Shown piece after piece: positions 42,380-52,100 of a stretch of 64,000 bases of DNA. Within the stretch, counting starts at the first letter, position 1, and each line of letters starts with the position of its first letter. The DNA lies in assembly GCA_965661265.1 (NCBI GenBank), contig CBFIDE010000010.1, positions 21,523 to 85,522 on the forward strand, read 5' to 3'. The position numbers and the translations under genes are program-made. The notes beneath the pieces were generated by a model that saw only the letters and a program-made list of their open reading frames with translations, had not been told where the DNA came from and did no database searches. The stretch is from CBFIDE01 sp965661265. Its GTDB lineage: Bacteria; Bacteroidota; Bacteroidia; Flavobacteriales; Schleiferiaceae.

Positions 42380-43205
42380 GCCCTACTTGTACTATTTCAT
42401 AAGTAGCTCTATCATAAATAATGACAATTGCTGAAACATTGCTTAGCACCCATTTTGGGTCAATTGTTAGAGAATAAGACTCTCTTTCAATTTGATCTTT
42501 AGCTAATCCCCCTCCAACAAACGGAGCGCCAAATGCTTGGCCTCCAAAACTAGCACGGAGAACATGGTTGTGAACATAAGCAGTATCTACTTTTCCGGAG
42601 GGTTTAGTTTGGGGTGCTACTATACCACTTTCTGTTAAATATACTATTGAGTATAAATCAACATTTGCAGTGTCTTTAACAGGTCTTGCTGCTAGTTCAA
42701 ACTCCAATTCAGTGCTATCTAAACTTAAACTTAAGCTCGTAACTAACTCTAGGAATGTAGGTTTCTCTAATCTTGATTTTACCGTATCCTCCCATGAGCT
42801 TATCGCGATGTTATTTACTTTACCTGCTGGATAGCCAGCTCTGTCAAACATTCCTGCTGGATAGCCAATTGGATCAAAAAAATTATCTAGATCAGCTCCT
42901 TCAGAAGTTCTAAAGTCTTGTGGGTGCTTACTATCAGGAACAGCAAAATTTCCAGAGTGTATTGCGATAGAAATAACGCGGCCCGGGAAAAGATCTTCAA
43001 TTCTTCTAAGTTCCTCAGCTGCAATAGGACAATTGAGGCATTTTGATCCTGTAAACTCTTCCATTAATACAACTCTATTGGTGGAATCTGGTAATTCTCC
43101 AAAACCAAATTCATTTTTAAGTCTGTCATCTGGTTCAATAACATCACATGCCGCGCCCATGCTCAAAATGAGCAGAAAACTAAAAATATTAAATAATGAT
43201 TTCAT
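42366..43205 (-). CDS. Omp28-family lipoprotein with thioredoxin-like CxxC
   Basis: A 279-residue lipoprotein: signal peptide ending SMGAAC (Cys20), then an Omp28-family body. Its first half is thioredoxin-like: 'VVLMEEFTGSKCLNCPIAAE' contains CLNC at the position of a redox CxxC, and GYPAGMFDRAG supplies a cis-proline-type loop. The second half is beta-rich with 'YVHNHVLRASFGGQAFG', which is shared with the T9SS-exported relative at 46442-48439. Omp28 proteins are known as antigens or adhesion-related surface proteins; the molecular role is unclear. It lies between DUF6029 (3 bases) and the barrel gene (overlap). Confidence 0.87.
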   Translation of the reverse strand: MKSLFNIFSFLLILSMGAACDVIEPDDRLKNEFGFGELPDSTNRVVLMEEFTGSKCLNCPIAAEELRRIEDLFPGRVISIAIHSGNFAVPDSKHPQDFRTSEGADLDNFFDPIGYPAGMFDRAGYPAGKVNNIAISSWEDTVKSRLEKPTFLELVTSLSLSLDSTELEFELAARPVKDTANVDLYSIVYLTESGIVAPQTKPSGKVDTAYVHNHVLRASFGGQAFGAPFVGGGLAKDQIERESYSLTIDPKWVLSNVSAIVIIYDRATYEIVQVGHAIL

Positions 43206-43208
43206 GAT

Positions 43209-44915
43209 CTAAAAATTACTTGTTAAGCTAACGGAAAACCCATTTGATGCCGGCACAGTTCTACATATACCACCAACGCAAAAGACCCCTTCTTGTTGTC
43301 TTCCATATCCCATTGCCAAACGGCTTGTCCCTAGAGTGTATCCAAAATTAAAGCTATAATAATGTACCCTTAGCTCCTCAACAGGATTTCCATAATTATA
43401 GGCATCCTGAACAGCAAAGAACCAATTTGGAGCAACGCTATATTCCAAAAGAATCATTGCCCAATCCCCTCTATCCTGTTGAGTGAGTAAAGTTTGGAAT
43501 TCACCTCTAAGGCTATGGCTTTTCTTGATTTTCCAGAGAACTTCTAGAACAGCTGCATTCACCTTTACAATCTCAGGCTCTAGATTATTGCTTTCAAGCT
43601 CATAATCATTCACTCCTTTTAATAAAGCACTGCTATTGTAGATAAAGTTGAAGTAGGAGAAAGTAGTCTTAACTTTCTTATTCAATTTTTTCTTGATTTC
43701 AACATGAAAATCTTGGAAATACTGATAAGGACCAATTCCAAATGAACTAGTATAACCTTCTGAGCCTTCAAAGGATTCACCAATTACTGTTGTATCAATG
43801 GGGCTGTAAACATCTCTTAATTCATAATCTTTATCTAAGCTATAGGAGTTTGTAAAAGAAACGGTGGCTTTCATACCATACTTTCCTCCAATTGGAGTTT
43901 TTCTTTTAAAGTTATAGGCCAGTTCCAACATGATACCTGTTTCTCCATTTGGTTGAGTAGCAAAAGAGTAAAGAGCAGGCAACGCATAAGTGTGTACAGT
44001 AGTAAGAGAAGGTAAGAAGTTTAAGGTAAGCTGAGTGATTTCAGGAATCTCTCTTTGGGATCTCAAATCAAAATTATCATATCTCTTATATCCAGCGCTA
44101 GCACTAAGATTGTTTTTACCGTAAGTGGCGCTTATATAAATGGCAGAACCATTTTTATAAATGTAATTGTTCAAGGCATTAGGATCATTAGCTTTTAAAC
44201 CAAACTCTCCGAAAATATTAAAATCGCCCGTAATCAGATTTGTTCTAACGGCACCAACAGCAACGTTATCCGGAAGATTTATAGTAGGGTCGTTGGCCTC
44301 TTCATATTTGCTTACTAAAGATCCACCAAGAATAAAGTTAGTCTGACCTTCCCAATCAAAGGTTTGCCCAAAATTTAACTCACCGTCTAAGCCTCTAATG
44401 ACACTATTGCTTTTTTCAAAGAACACTCTTTGTCTTCCTACTAACGCTTTGAGGTTTACACCCGATGTTGGACTATAGGCTATTCTTATACCATCAAGGT
44501 TGTTATCAATCCCTAGGTTTGGCTCTTGATAAGTTCTTAATGTAAGTCCAGAACCAAACTGATCATAAAAATTTCCTACGGTGATATCATAGTTGTCACG
44601 AGCGAATCGAGCGTATCTATAGGTGATACCTTCTCCTATATAACCTTCGGGTAAGCCAATTCTTTGATTTTGATAATTCTCATACCTTAAACCTGCAGAG
44701 AAATCACCAGCAGAATAGTTTAAATTTAAAAAGCCTGTAGCCAATATTCTTTCTTTTGGAAAGGCATCACCGGTTGGATCAATAAGTGAATCTCTTAGAT
44801 AGTAAGCGGCATCCATCTGGAAATTTCCGCTTATTTGTCCAAAGTTTGGGTTGTTTTGAGCTTTGAGGCTAAAGAATGATAATCCTAAAAAGGATAAAGT
44901 TAATAGGTATTTCAA
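43209..44915 (-). CDS. DUF6029-family outer-membrane barrel protein
   Basis: A 568-residue protein with a signal peptide (1-19, LKAQ) and a regular series of amphipathic strands, for example 'GQISGNFQMDAAYYLRD', 'ATGFLNLNYSAGDFSAGLRY', 'YDITVGNFYDQFGSGLTLRT' and 'GNPVEELRVHYYSFNFGYT', ending 'NGFSVSLTSNF' with a C-terminal Phe as in many outer-membrane barrels. The length fits a barrel of 20 or more strands. I assign it to DUF6029 from memory, helped by the adjacent Omp28 gene. Substrate unknown. Ten bases separate it from the TlpA-like gene. Confidence 0.83.
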   Translation of the reverse strand: MKYLLTLSFLGLSFFSLKAQNNPNFGQISGNFQMDAAYYLRDSLIDPTGDAFPKERILATGFLNLNYSAGDFSAGLRYENYQNQRIGLPEGYIGEGITYRYARFARDNYDITVGNFYDQFGSGLTLRTYQEPNLGIDNNLDGIRIAYSPTSGVNLKALVGRQRVFFEKSNSVIRGLDGELNFGQTFDWEGQTNFILGGSLVSKYEEANDPTINLPDNVAVGAVRTNLITGDFNIFGEFGLKANDPNALNNYIYKNGSAIYISATYGKNNLSASAGYKRYDNFDLRSQREIPEITQLTLNFLPSLTTVHTYALPALYSFATQPNGETGIMLELAYNFKRKTPIGGKYGMKATVSFTNSYSLDKDYELRDVYSPIDTTVIGESFEGSEGYTSSFGIGPYQYFQDFHVEIKKKLNKKVKTTFSYFNFIYNSSALLKGVNDYELESNNLEPEIVKVNAAVLEVLWKIKKSHSLRGEFQTLLTQQDRGDWAMILLEYSVAPNWFFAVQDAYNYGNPVEELRVHYYSFNFGYTLGTSRLAMGYGRQQEGVFCVGGICRTVPASNGFSVSLTSNF

Positions 44916-44925
44916 GGGTATTCGT

Positions 44926-45435
44926 TTAGTTGATACTTTCTCCGGCAGCTAACTTTTCAACCAACTCATATAAATGATCTTCATCACCTGGGAGATAACT
45001 ATTATGTTGCCATACTATATGACCTTCACCGTCGATAAGGAATGTATGTGGAATATTATTTACATTAAGAGCTCTTCTTAGATCAGAATTTTCATCTAAA
45101 TAAATCTCATATTCCCAGCCTTGGGAAATAGCATAAGGCTTTACCCTAGTTGAATTTCTAGAGTCATCTATAGAAATGGCAACTAGTTTCACTCCTGTTT
45201 CATCTACCCAATCAGGATATTGATCTGCAATTGCATTAAGTTCTCTAATACAAGGCTTACACCATGTAGCCCAAAAAGAAACAATCATAGGCTTGCTATC
45301 ATTATTGATCGTTGAAATATCTACAAGATTACCTTGAGTGTCTTTTATTTTGATAGAAGGCAGTTTGTCTTGAGCTGTAGAGAAAAAGCTAAAACCTAGC
45401 ATCAATGCGGAAATAATGAATGACTTCATAATCAT
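44926..45435 (-). CDS. TlpA-like exported thioredoxin-fold protein
   Basis: A 169-residue periplasmic oxidoreductase with a signal peptide (about 1-22, FFSTAQ) and a thioredoxin fold of the TlpA/AhpC-TSA type: 'PMIVSFWATWCKPCIRELN' with catalytic WCKPC near 57-61, and the cis-proline loop 'NVNNIPHTFLIDGEGHIV'. Start MIMKSF or MKSF, both give the signal peptide. First gene of the minus-strand operon that continues with DUF6029, Omp28 and the PorT-like barrel, so it may reduce or oxidise thiols in those exported proteins. In other bacteria TlpA proteins reduce apo-cytochromes or copper centres, which is also possible because the oxidase genes are close. Confidence 0.92.
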   Translation of the reverse strand: MIMKSFIISALMLGFSFFSTAQDKLPSIKIKDTQGNLVDISTINNDSKPMIVSFWATWCKPCIRELNAIADQYPDWVDETGVKLVAISIDDSRNSTRVKPYAISQGWEYEIYLDENSDLRRALNVNNIPHTFLIDGEGHIVWQHNSYLPGDEDHLYELVEKLAAGESIN

Positions 45436-45696
45436 GTTTAGAGTAATAGGGTTATCAATCTGAATTCTTTATGGTAAGAATCTATGGCAAATGAAAATAA
45501 TTTAATAATCATTTACTAATTATTCTCACCCTTTCCCCCTTTTTTGTCGTTGGTTTTAATGTAGATGTCAATTAGTTAAAAGATGTTAATTGCTCTGAAA
45601 GAGTGTTTTTTTTGTAAAAAAAGTATTACTTTGGGCTACTGAAATAATAAATGAGAAGTCCATTTTAACTATTATTCGGACTTAAAATATATTTAA
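45436..45696. other. Divergent intergenic region, promoters for two envelope operons
   Basis: The longest gene-free stretch in the window (261 bases), very AT-rich. On the plus strand, TTACTTTG (about 45633) resembles a -7 element for the T9SS gene at 45697, and AAGTCC/GGACTT (about 45656-45685) could form a weak leader hairpin. I found no convincing -7 match for the minus-strand operon. No tRNA, riboswitch-like fold or conserved small ORF was seen. Confidence 0.4.
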
Positions 45697-46401
45697 ATGA
45701 AAAAAATATTATTCGCTCTTTGTGCTTTTGGGCTTGGTTTTTTAGCATCAGCACAAAGTTTAACAGTAACTTCTTACGACGCTAATGTCTACGGAAATGC
45801 TTGGAATACTTCAGACTTAGCTTCCTATGCGGTGGTAAGTAATAATACTGGCGCACCTGTAGAAGTTAGTTGCAAGAGGATAGATAGAAATTACACAGCC
45901 CTAACGGACAGTAACGCTATATGCTGGGTAATTTGTTACGGACCAGAAGTATCTGTAAGCCCATTAACTATAACTATTCCGGCCTTTTCTGATAATTCCG
46001 ATAACCCATTCAGCGGGCATGTCTATCCAGATTTAGATGGTCAGGCTAACTCAGGGGATATAACTTATGTGTTCTATCTAACTAATACTCCTACTGATAG
46101 TGTGGCAATTACCGTTAATTATGATGTAAGTGCTACTTTCAATACCAATGAAGATAAACTGTCATCATTGAAAGTTTATCCAAATCCAGTGAATGATGTT
46201 CTATACTATGAGTATGAGTCTAATATCAGCACTAAATTCGAAATATTTGATATGACCGGAGCTACTGTTTATTCAGAAGATGTGAAGGAGTCTAACCCTA
46301 CTCATCAAGTAAACGTACAGCATTTGCCTTCAGGTGTATATATGTATTCTTTAATTCAAAATGGTCAACGTCAGTTTACTAAGAAGTTGATCAAATTATA
46401 A
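45697..46401 (+). CDS. Small secreted protein with T9SS type A sorting domain
   Basis: A 234-residue protein: signal peptide (1-19, LASAQ), an Ig-like domain (about 20-150) and a T9SS C-terminal sorting domain (about 155-234, 'SLKVYPNPVNDVLYYEYES' ... 'LPSGVYMYSLIQNGQ' ... 'KLIKL'). The central domain has 'YAVVSNNTGAPVEVSCKR' and 'AICWVICYGPEVSVSPLTI', with three cysteines in a pattern I have met in other Bacteroidota T9SS cargo of unknown function. It should pass the outer membrane via SprA. Followed after 40 bases by the Omp28/T9SS gene and divergent from the TlpA operon. Confidence 0.88.
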   Translation: MKKILFALCAFGLGFLASAQSLTVTSYDANVYGNAWNTSDLASYAVVSNNTGAPVEVSCKRIDRNYTALTDSNAICWVICYGPEVSVSPLTITIPAFSDNSDNPFSGHVYPDLDGQANSGDITYVFYLTNTPTDSVAITVNYDVSATFNTNEDKLSSLKVYPNPVNDVLYYEYESNISTKFEIFDMTGATVYSEDVKESNPTHQVNVQHLPSGVYMYSLIQNGQRQFTKKLIKL

Positions 46402-46441
46402 TTTTTTATTTTTTTTATTCACTAACTCTAATTAACCCCTC

Positions 46442-48439
46442 ATGAAAAAATCATTATTCGTAGGTGCATTGCTAATGAGTGCTTCTCAGCTTTTTGCTCA
46501 GTTGCCAGTTAGCACTTCAGCAGAGAACAAAAATGTTGTTCTTGAAGAATTTACAGGTATTTATTGTACATGGTGTCCAGCAGGTCACTTACTTGCTAAT
46601 AATTTAAAAGCGTCAAACCCTGGCGATGTTGTCTTAATTAACATTCACACTGGTGGTTTTGCGGCTCCATCTGGAAATGATCCAGATTTTAGAATCGCTG
46701 AAGGTGCAGGAATTGCCGGCCAAAGTGGATTGACAGGATATCCTGCAGGAACTGTGAACAGAAGATTATTCTCTGGAATGTCTCAAGGTACAGGTACTGC
46801 AATGAGTAGAGGATCCTGGGCAGCTGCAGGTGCAACTGTATTAGGAGAGTCTTCTTATGTAAATGTTGCTCTTGAAGGAGAAATTGACTTTACAACCAAT
46901 ACATTAAGTGTTGATGTTGAATTGTATTTCACAGGTAGTTCTGCTCCTTCTTCAGTAAATCTTAATGTTGCTGTTTTACAAAATGGTGTACTAGGACCAC
47001 AAACTGGAATGGCTGGAAATCCATCTCAGATAGAAGGAAGTAGTTATATTCATAACCATATGTTAAGAGAAATGATGACTGGCCAATGGGGTGATGTTAT
47101 CAATACTACAACTATGGGTACGACTGTGTCTAAAACTTATACATGGACACTACCTGCTGATATCAATTCTGTGACTCTTGTTCCGGGTGATTTAGAAATA
47201 GCTGCTTTTGTTGCTGAAGGTCAACAAACAATTATTTCTGGTGCAAATGGTCCTATTACTTATGTGGCTCCTGCTGGTTCAGTTGTTGCTGATTTAAGTG
47301 TAGCTTCAACATATACTCCACCAAATGCTGGATTATGTGCCAACACAATTACTCCAACTGTAGATGTAACTAATACTTCTTCTGTATCTGTTCCTGCTTA
47401 CAATGTTGTAGCTAAGTCTGATGGTGTTGTTTTAGCAACAGTTCCAAGTACAGCTGCTTTAGCTGCTGGTGCAACAGCAACTATTAACTTCCCACAAATT
47501 ACTCTTCCGTCAGGTAGAAATAATATTACTTTAGAAGTAACTGCTGGAACAGGATTAATTGAAGTAAATAGCTTAAACAATAGATATGCTCTAGCTCCTA
47601 TTGATGTAATTGATCCAATTGCTCAAGCTGGTCCTTATACAGAAAGCTATGAGTCTTATGCTCTTGGTGATGTTCCTTCTGATGTTATTTTATTAGATAA
47701 TACTGGAAGAGCGTTTATCGTTGATCAAGGAATCTCAACTGCTGTAACATGGAATTTGGGTGCCTATGAGATTTCAAATAACTGCTTAAGAATGGACTTC
47801 GCTACTATCGCTCCAGGCGAGACAGTAGATATGATCACTAAGAAGTATGATTTCTCTTCTGCTACTGCATCAGAGATTCAGTTTAACCATGCTTATGCAC
47901 TTAGAACTGGAGCTGGAGATGACGAGCTTATCGTTTCTTATTCTTTAGATTGTGGTGCTACATGGGTTGATGTATATAGTAATGCAGGTGCTGCATTAGC
48001 TACTACTTCTCCAACTGGTGCTCAGGTTAGATTATATCCAAGAGCTGCTGAGTGGACTATTACTGAACTTAAGCTTCCACAGCTTAATGGTCAAAGTGAA
48101 GTTATGTTCAGATTTAGAGGAAACTCTGCTGGAGGAAATGCACTTTATATTGATAATGTGAATATGGCTGGAACTAACGTAGTTAGTATTGAAGAGAATA
48201 ACTTAAACGTTTCTCTATATCCTAACCCAGCGCAGAATGTATTAAACATTGAATTAGCAGAACAAGAAGATTTAACTGTTAAAGTTTATACTATTTCTGG
48301 AGCATTAGTAATGGATGCTTCTTTTGATGCAAATGAAGCTAAAAGATTAGATGTTTCTAGTTTATCAAATGGTGTGTACATCATTGAGACTAGCACTAAG
48401 GATGCTATGAATACAATGAAATTTAATGTATCTAAATAA
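46442..48439 (+). CDS. Omp28-related protein with T9SS type A sorting domain
   Basis: A 665-residue surface protein: signal peptide (1-19, LFAQ), Omp28/thioredoxin-like domain (about 25-280) with 'LEEFTGIYCTWCPAGH' (CTWC) and cis-Pro loop 'GYPAGTVNRR', 'YIHNHMLREMMTGQWG' as in the lipoprotein at 42366, an Ig/CARDB-like domain (about 280-390), a jelly-roll-like domain (about 400-575, 'ALRTGAGDDELIVSYSLDCG' and 'ALYIDNVNM') and a T9SS sorting domain (about 585-665, 'VSLYPNPAQNVLNIELA' ... 'LSNGVYIIETSTKD'). It is thus a long, secreted version of the Omp28 lipoprotein coded on the other strand. A strong terminator follows. Confidence 0.9.
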   Translation: MKKSLFVGALLMSASQLFAQLPVSTSAENKNVVLEEFTGIYCTWCPAGHLLANNLKASNPGDVVLINIHTGGFAAPSGNDPDFRIAEGAGIAGQSGLTGYPAGTVNRRLFSGMSQGTGTAMSRGSWAAAGATVLGESSYVNVALEGEIDFTTNTLSVDVELYFTGSSAPSSVNLNVAVLQNGVLGPQTGMAGNPSQIEGSSYIHNHMLREMMTGQWGDVINTTTMGTTVSKTYTWTLPADINSVTLVPGDLEIAAFVAEGQQTIISGANGPITYVAPAGSVVADLSVASTYTPPNAGLCANTITPTVDVTNTSSVSVPAYNVVAKSDGVVLATVPSTAALAAGATATINFPQITLPSGRNNITLEVTAGTGLIEVNSLNNRYALAPIDVIDPIAQAGPYTESYESYALGDVPSDVILLDNTGRAFIVDQGISTAVTWNLGAYEISNNCLRMDFATIAPGETVDMITKKYDFSSATASEIQFNHAYALRTGAGDDELIVSYSLDCGATWVDVYSNAGAALATTSPTGAQVRLYPRAAEWTITELKLPQLNGQSEVMFRFRGNSAGGNALYIDNVNMAGTNVVSIEENNLNVSLYPNPAQNVLNIELAEQEDLTVKVYTISGALVMDASFDANEAKRLDVSSLSNGVYIIETSTKDAMNTMKFNVSK

Positions 48440-48462
48440 TTAGAATTCACTTTCTAGTAAGA

Positions 48463-48489
48463 GCCCTCCATTTGGAGGGCTTTTTTTTT
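48463..48489 (+). terminator. Rho-independent terminator after the Omp28/T9SS gene
   Basis: Stem GCCCTCCA/TGGAGGGC (48463-48470 with 48473-48480) and nine T residues, 23 bases after the stop at 48439. Confidence 0.92.
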
Positions 48490-48519
48490 GCCCTAGGACA
48501 TATGAAAATCATACTTTTG
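48488..48519 (+). promoter_or_regulatory. Promoter of ruvA-sprA
   Basis: TTG (48488-48490), 21 bases, TACTTTTG (48512-48519): a good -33/-7 pair, 44 bases upstream of the ruvA ATG and directly behind the preceding terminator. Confidence 0.6.
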
Positions 48520-48563
48520 CCGTTTCAAGGCTAGCAGTAGCTAAAAGAACCAAGAGGAATTAT

Positions 48564-49139
48564 ATGATTCACCATTTAAAGGGCTTAGTAAAAGAGCTAA
48601 ATCCAGCATTCGCTATTATAGAGTGTGCAGGAATTGGCTATATGGTTAATATTACCATTAACACCTTTTCTGAAATTGCAGATTCAAAAGAAGTACTGCT
48701 CTATTCTCATGTAATTTATAAAGAAGATTCTCAAACTATTTTTGGCTTTACTACCAAGTCTGAGCGAGAAATGTTTCTTTTACTTTTATCTGTTTCCGGA
48801 GTTGGTGGAAATACAGCTCGAGTAATATTAAGCAACCTGAGCTCAGGAGAAGCAGCAAGTGCTATCGCAAGTTCAAATGTGGCCAGCTTAAAGTCAATCA
48901 AAGGTATTGGAGCTAAAACCGCAGAAAGAATTATTGTCGATCTAAAAGATAAAGTGCTTAATGGAACTACTGTTGACTCTATTACTTCAGCTAACCCAAT
49001 TATGACAGAAGCCTCTGCTGCACTTTCAGTATTAGGTTATCCAGCCAAACAAACAGACAGAGTGCTAAGTGCAATTTTAAAAACCAATCCAAGCGCTGCT
49101 ATAGAAGAGCTAATAAAAGAAGCTCTTAATCGTCTATAA
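48564..49139 (+). CDS. ruvA: Holliday junction helicase subunit RuvA
   Basis: Binds four-way junctions and loads RuvB. The 191 residues have the OB domain ('MIHHLKGLVKELNPAFAIIE', 'GIGYMVNITINTF'), helix-hairpin-helix motifs ('LLSVSGVGGNTARVILSNL' and 'LKSIKGIGAKTAERIIVDL') and the C-terminal RuvB-contact domain. sprA starts at the very next base after its stop, so they form one operon; the ruvA-sprA-gcvH neighbourhood is, as I recall, shared with Flavobacterium. Confidence 0.97.
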   Translation: MIHHLKGLVKELNPAFAIIECAGIGYMVNITINTFSEIADSKEVLLYSHVIYKEDSQTIFGFTTKSEREMFLLLLSVSGVGGNTARVILSNLSSGEAASAIASSNVASLKSIKGIGAKTAERIIVDLKDKVLNGTTVDSITSANPIMTEASAALSVLGYPAKQTDRVLSAILKTNPSAAIEELIKEALNRL

Positions 49140-52100
49140 ATGAAGAGCACTTTTAAAATAATAGGACTACTCTCTGCAGTAGCGGCATTTATCTTGGTGC
49201 CCGCTATGTCTAGACGTTATTCTAGAAATTTTAATATTCTTCCAGCTTATGAAGTAGCTAAAGATACAACTGAACCGGATAGTCTTAAGTATCCATTTAA
49301 TAATCAAACAGGTGGTGTTTATGGTAATGACCCTAGTAATTACTCTGAGGAAGTTGAATATGATATAGAGTCCGGACAATATATTGTTACTCATAGAATT
49401 GGAGGAATTGTAAGCGGTGCTCCTATGTTTATGACTGCTAAGGAGTACGAAGATTATATTACTAAGAAGCAAGTGGCTGATTATTGGGCCCAAAAAACTA
49501 AAAGTAAGGATGAAGCCAAAGAGGAAGGAAGAGATCCAGGAAACTCCCTTATTCCTTCAATTCAGGTTAATAGTGAAGCGTTTAATCGACTTTTTGGTTC
49601 CAATACTATTGATATAAGACCGCAAGGTTATGCTGAGCTGAGCTTTGGAGGGAGAATTCAAAAGGTTGATAATCCAATCATTCCTGAACGAAACAGATCT
49701 ACATTTAATTTTGATTTTGATCAAAGGATTCAAATGAATGTTACTGGAAAGATTGGTGAAAAGATGGAGATTCGGACCAATTATGATACAGAGGCAACTT
49801 TCTCTTTTGAAAACCAAGTTAAGGTTGAATTTACCGGTGATGAAGATGATATAATTAAGAAAATCGAACTAGGTAATGTAAGCCTTCCCCTAAATTCATC
49901 CTTAATAACAGGAGCTCAGAGTTTATTTGGTGTCAAAGGGCAGTTTCAATTTGGTAAACTAACTTTAACAGGAGTATTTTCTGAGCAAAGATCTCAATCA
50001 AGCTCCATAGATGTTTCAGGCGGAGCAACGTCTACAGATTTTGAAATTTGGGGTGATGAATATGAAGCAAATAAGCACTATTTCTTATCCCATTATTTTA
50101 GAGATAACTATGAGCAGTTTTTAGAGCAAATGCCGCTTTTAACTTCACCGGTTCAAATTACAAAGGTTGAAGTATGGGTGACTAATACCAGACAAGAAAC
50201 AGACAATACAAGGAATATAGTAGCCTTTATGGACCTTGGTGAAAGCGACAACCCTGGTGCTTATCGGAATACACAGGATAACATTCCAGGTCCAACAATT
50301 TTTAATCGCTTTTACCCAAATCAAGGTTTCCCAGATAATAGAAATAATGCTTTAGACCCAGAAGCTCTTGAAAATACATATCCGGGGGTAAGAGATATTA
50401 CACAAGTAAATCAGGAATTAAACAGTGCTGGTTTTGAAGAGAGTGTGGATTATACGGATTTATCTAATGCTAGAAGGTTAAGAGAATCAGAATATGACTT
50501 TCATCCTCAGCTTGGTTATCTGTCTGTTAGTAGTTCATTGAATCAAGATGAGGTTCTTGCTGTAGCTTTTCAATTTACTGCTGGAGGTAAAACATTTCAA
50601 GTAGGAGAGTTCTCAACTGATGGTGTAACAGCTCCGCAGAACTTGGTGCTTAAAATGCTAAAGAGTACTATTTTAAATGTCAGAGTTCCTATGTGGGACT
50701 TAATGATGAAGAATATTTATTCGCTTTCGGCATATCAAGTAAATAGAGAAGACTTTAGATTGGAGGTGTTCTATCAAGATGATGAAACAGGAACTGCAAT
50801 ACCTTTTCTGCCAAAAGGCAATCTAACTGATCAGCTTTTGATAAGGGTTATGGGCCTTGATCGGAATAATGTGAATAATGATCCACAACCAGATGGGTTT
50901 TTTGACTTTATTAATAATGTGACCATTAATTCACAAAATGGTAGAATTATTTTCCCTGTATTAGAACCATTCGGGTCCAATTTAGAAAGTCAGCTCACGG
51001 AAGATGAAATAAAGGAAATCTATGTTTTTCAAGAACTATATGATTCTACAAGATTTATAGCTCAGAACGAAACACAGAAGAATAAATTCTTATTGAGAGG
51101 TAGGTTTAAATCAGCTAGCGGAAGCACAATTCAGCTGAATGCTTTTAATATTCCTGAGGGCTCAGTGGTGGTTACTGCTGGTGGGGCAACCTTAGTTGAA
51201 GGTGTGCAGTATCAAGTAAATTATTTGAGTGGAACTGTTCAAATACTAGATGATGCCCTTTTGAGTAGTGGAACTCCTATTAGAGTAAGTTTTGAGAATT
51301 CAGCCTTGTTTAATTTTCAAACAAGAACTTATATGGGGCTTACCGCCGATTATAAATTCAATGAAAACTTAAATGTCGGGGCCACCGTTGTTAGGCTATC
51401 AGAAAGACCGTTAACTCAAAAGGTAAATATTGGTGACGAACCAATCGCAAATACTATTATTGGTGTTAATGGTCAGTTTAGCAATGAAGCTCCTTACTTA
51501 ACAAGATTTGTAGATAAAATTCCTTTTTTAGATACCAAAGCCAAATCTAGTATTAGCGTACAAGCTGAAGCTGCTAAATTAATTCCCGGCTCTCCAAGTG
51601 GAATAGAAATTAATGGTGAGGAAACAACTTATTTAGACGATTTTGAAAGCTCACAAACATCAATAGATATAAAAAATCCTAATGCCTGGATTTTAGCATC
51701 AACACCTGCCGGCCAGCCTGATTTATTTCCTGAAGGAGATTTAACTGGTCAGCCCTATGGATATAATCGCGCCAAGCTAGCTTGGTACACCATTGACCCA
51801 TTGTTTCATCGCGATGACGCAAGAACCCCTGACAATATTAGAAATAATAAGGACCTTCAGTCTGGGCAGTATGTAAGACAAGTTTTGGTAGAAGAAGTCT
51901 TTCCAAATTTACAGTTAGATCAATCCCAAGCAAGAAATATTGGAGTTCTTGATTTAGCTTTTTATCCAGAGGAAAGAGGGCCTTACAATTATGATGTTGA
52001 AGGTTTGCCAGGAGTTTCTAGCGGAATAAACCCCGACGGAACTCTCCAAGACCCAGATACTAGATGGGGAGGGATCATGCGTGAGTTGAGCACAACAAAT

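Noticed and set aside
45436..45696. tRNA, riboswitch or small RNA in the longest gap
   Set aside because: No cloverleaf, no conserved aptamer pattern and only a weak 6-bp hairpin were found.
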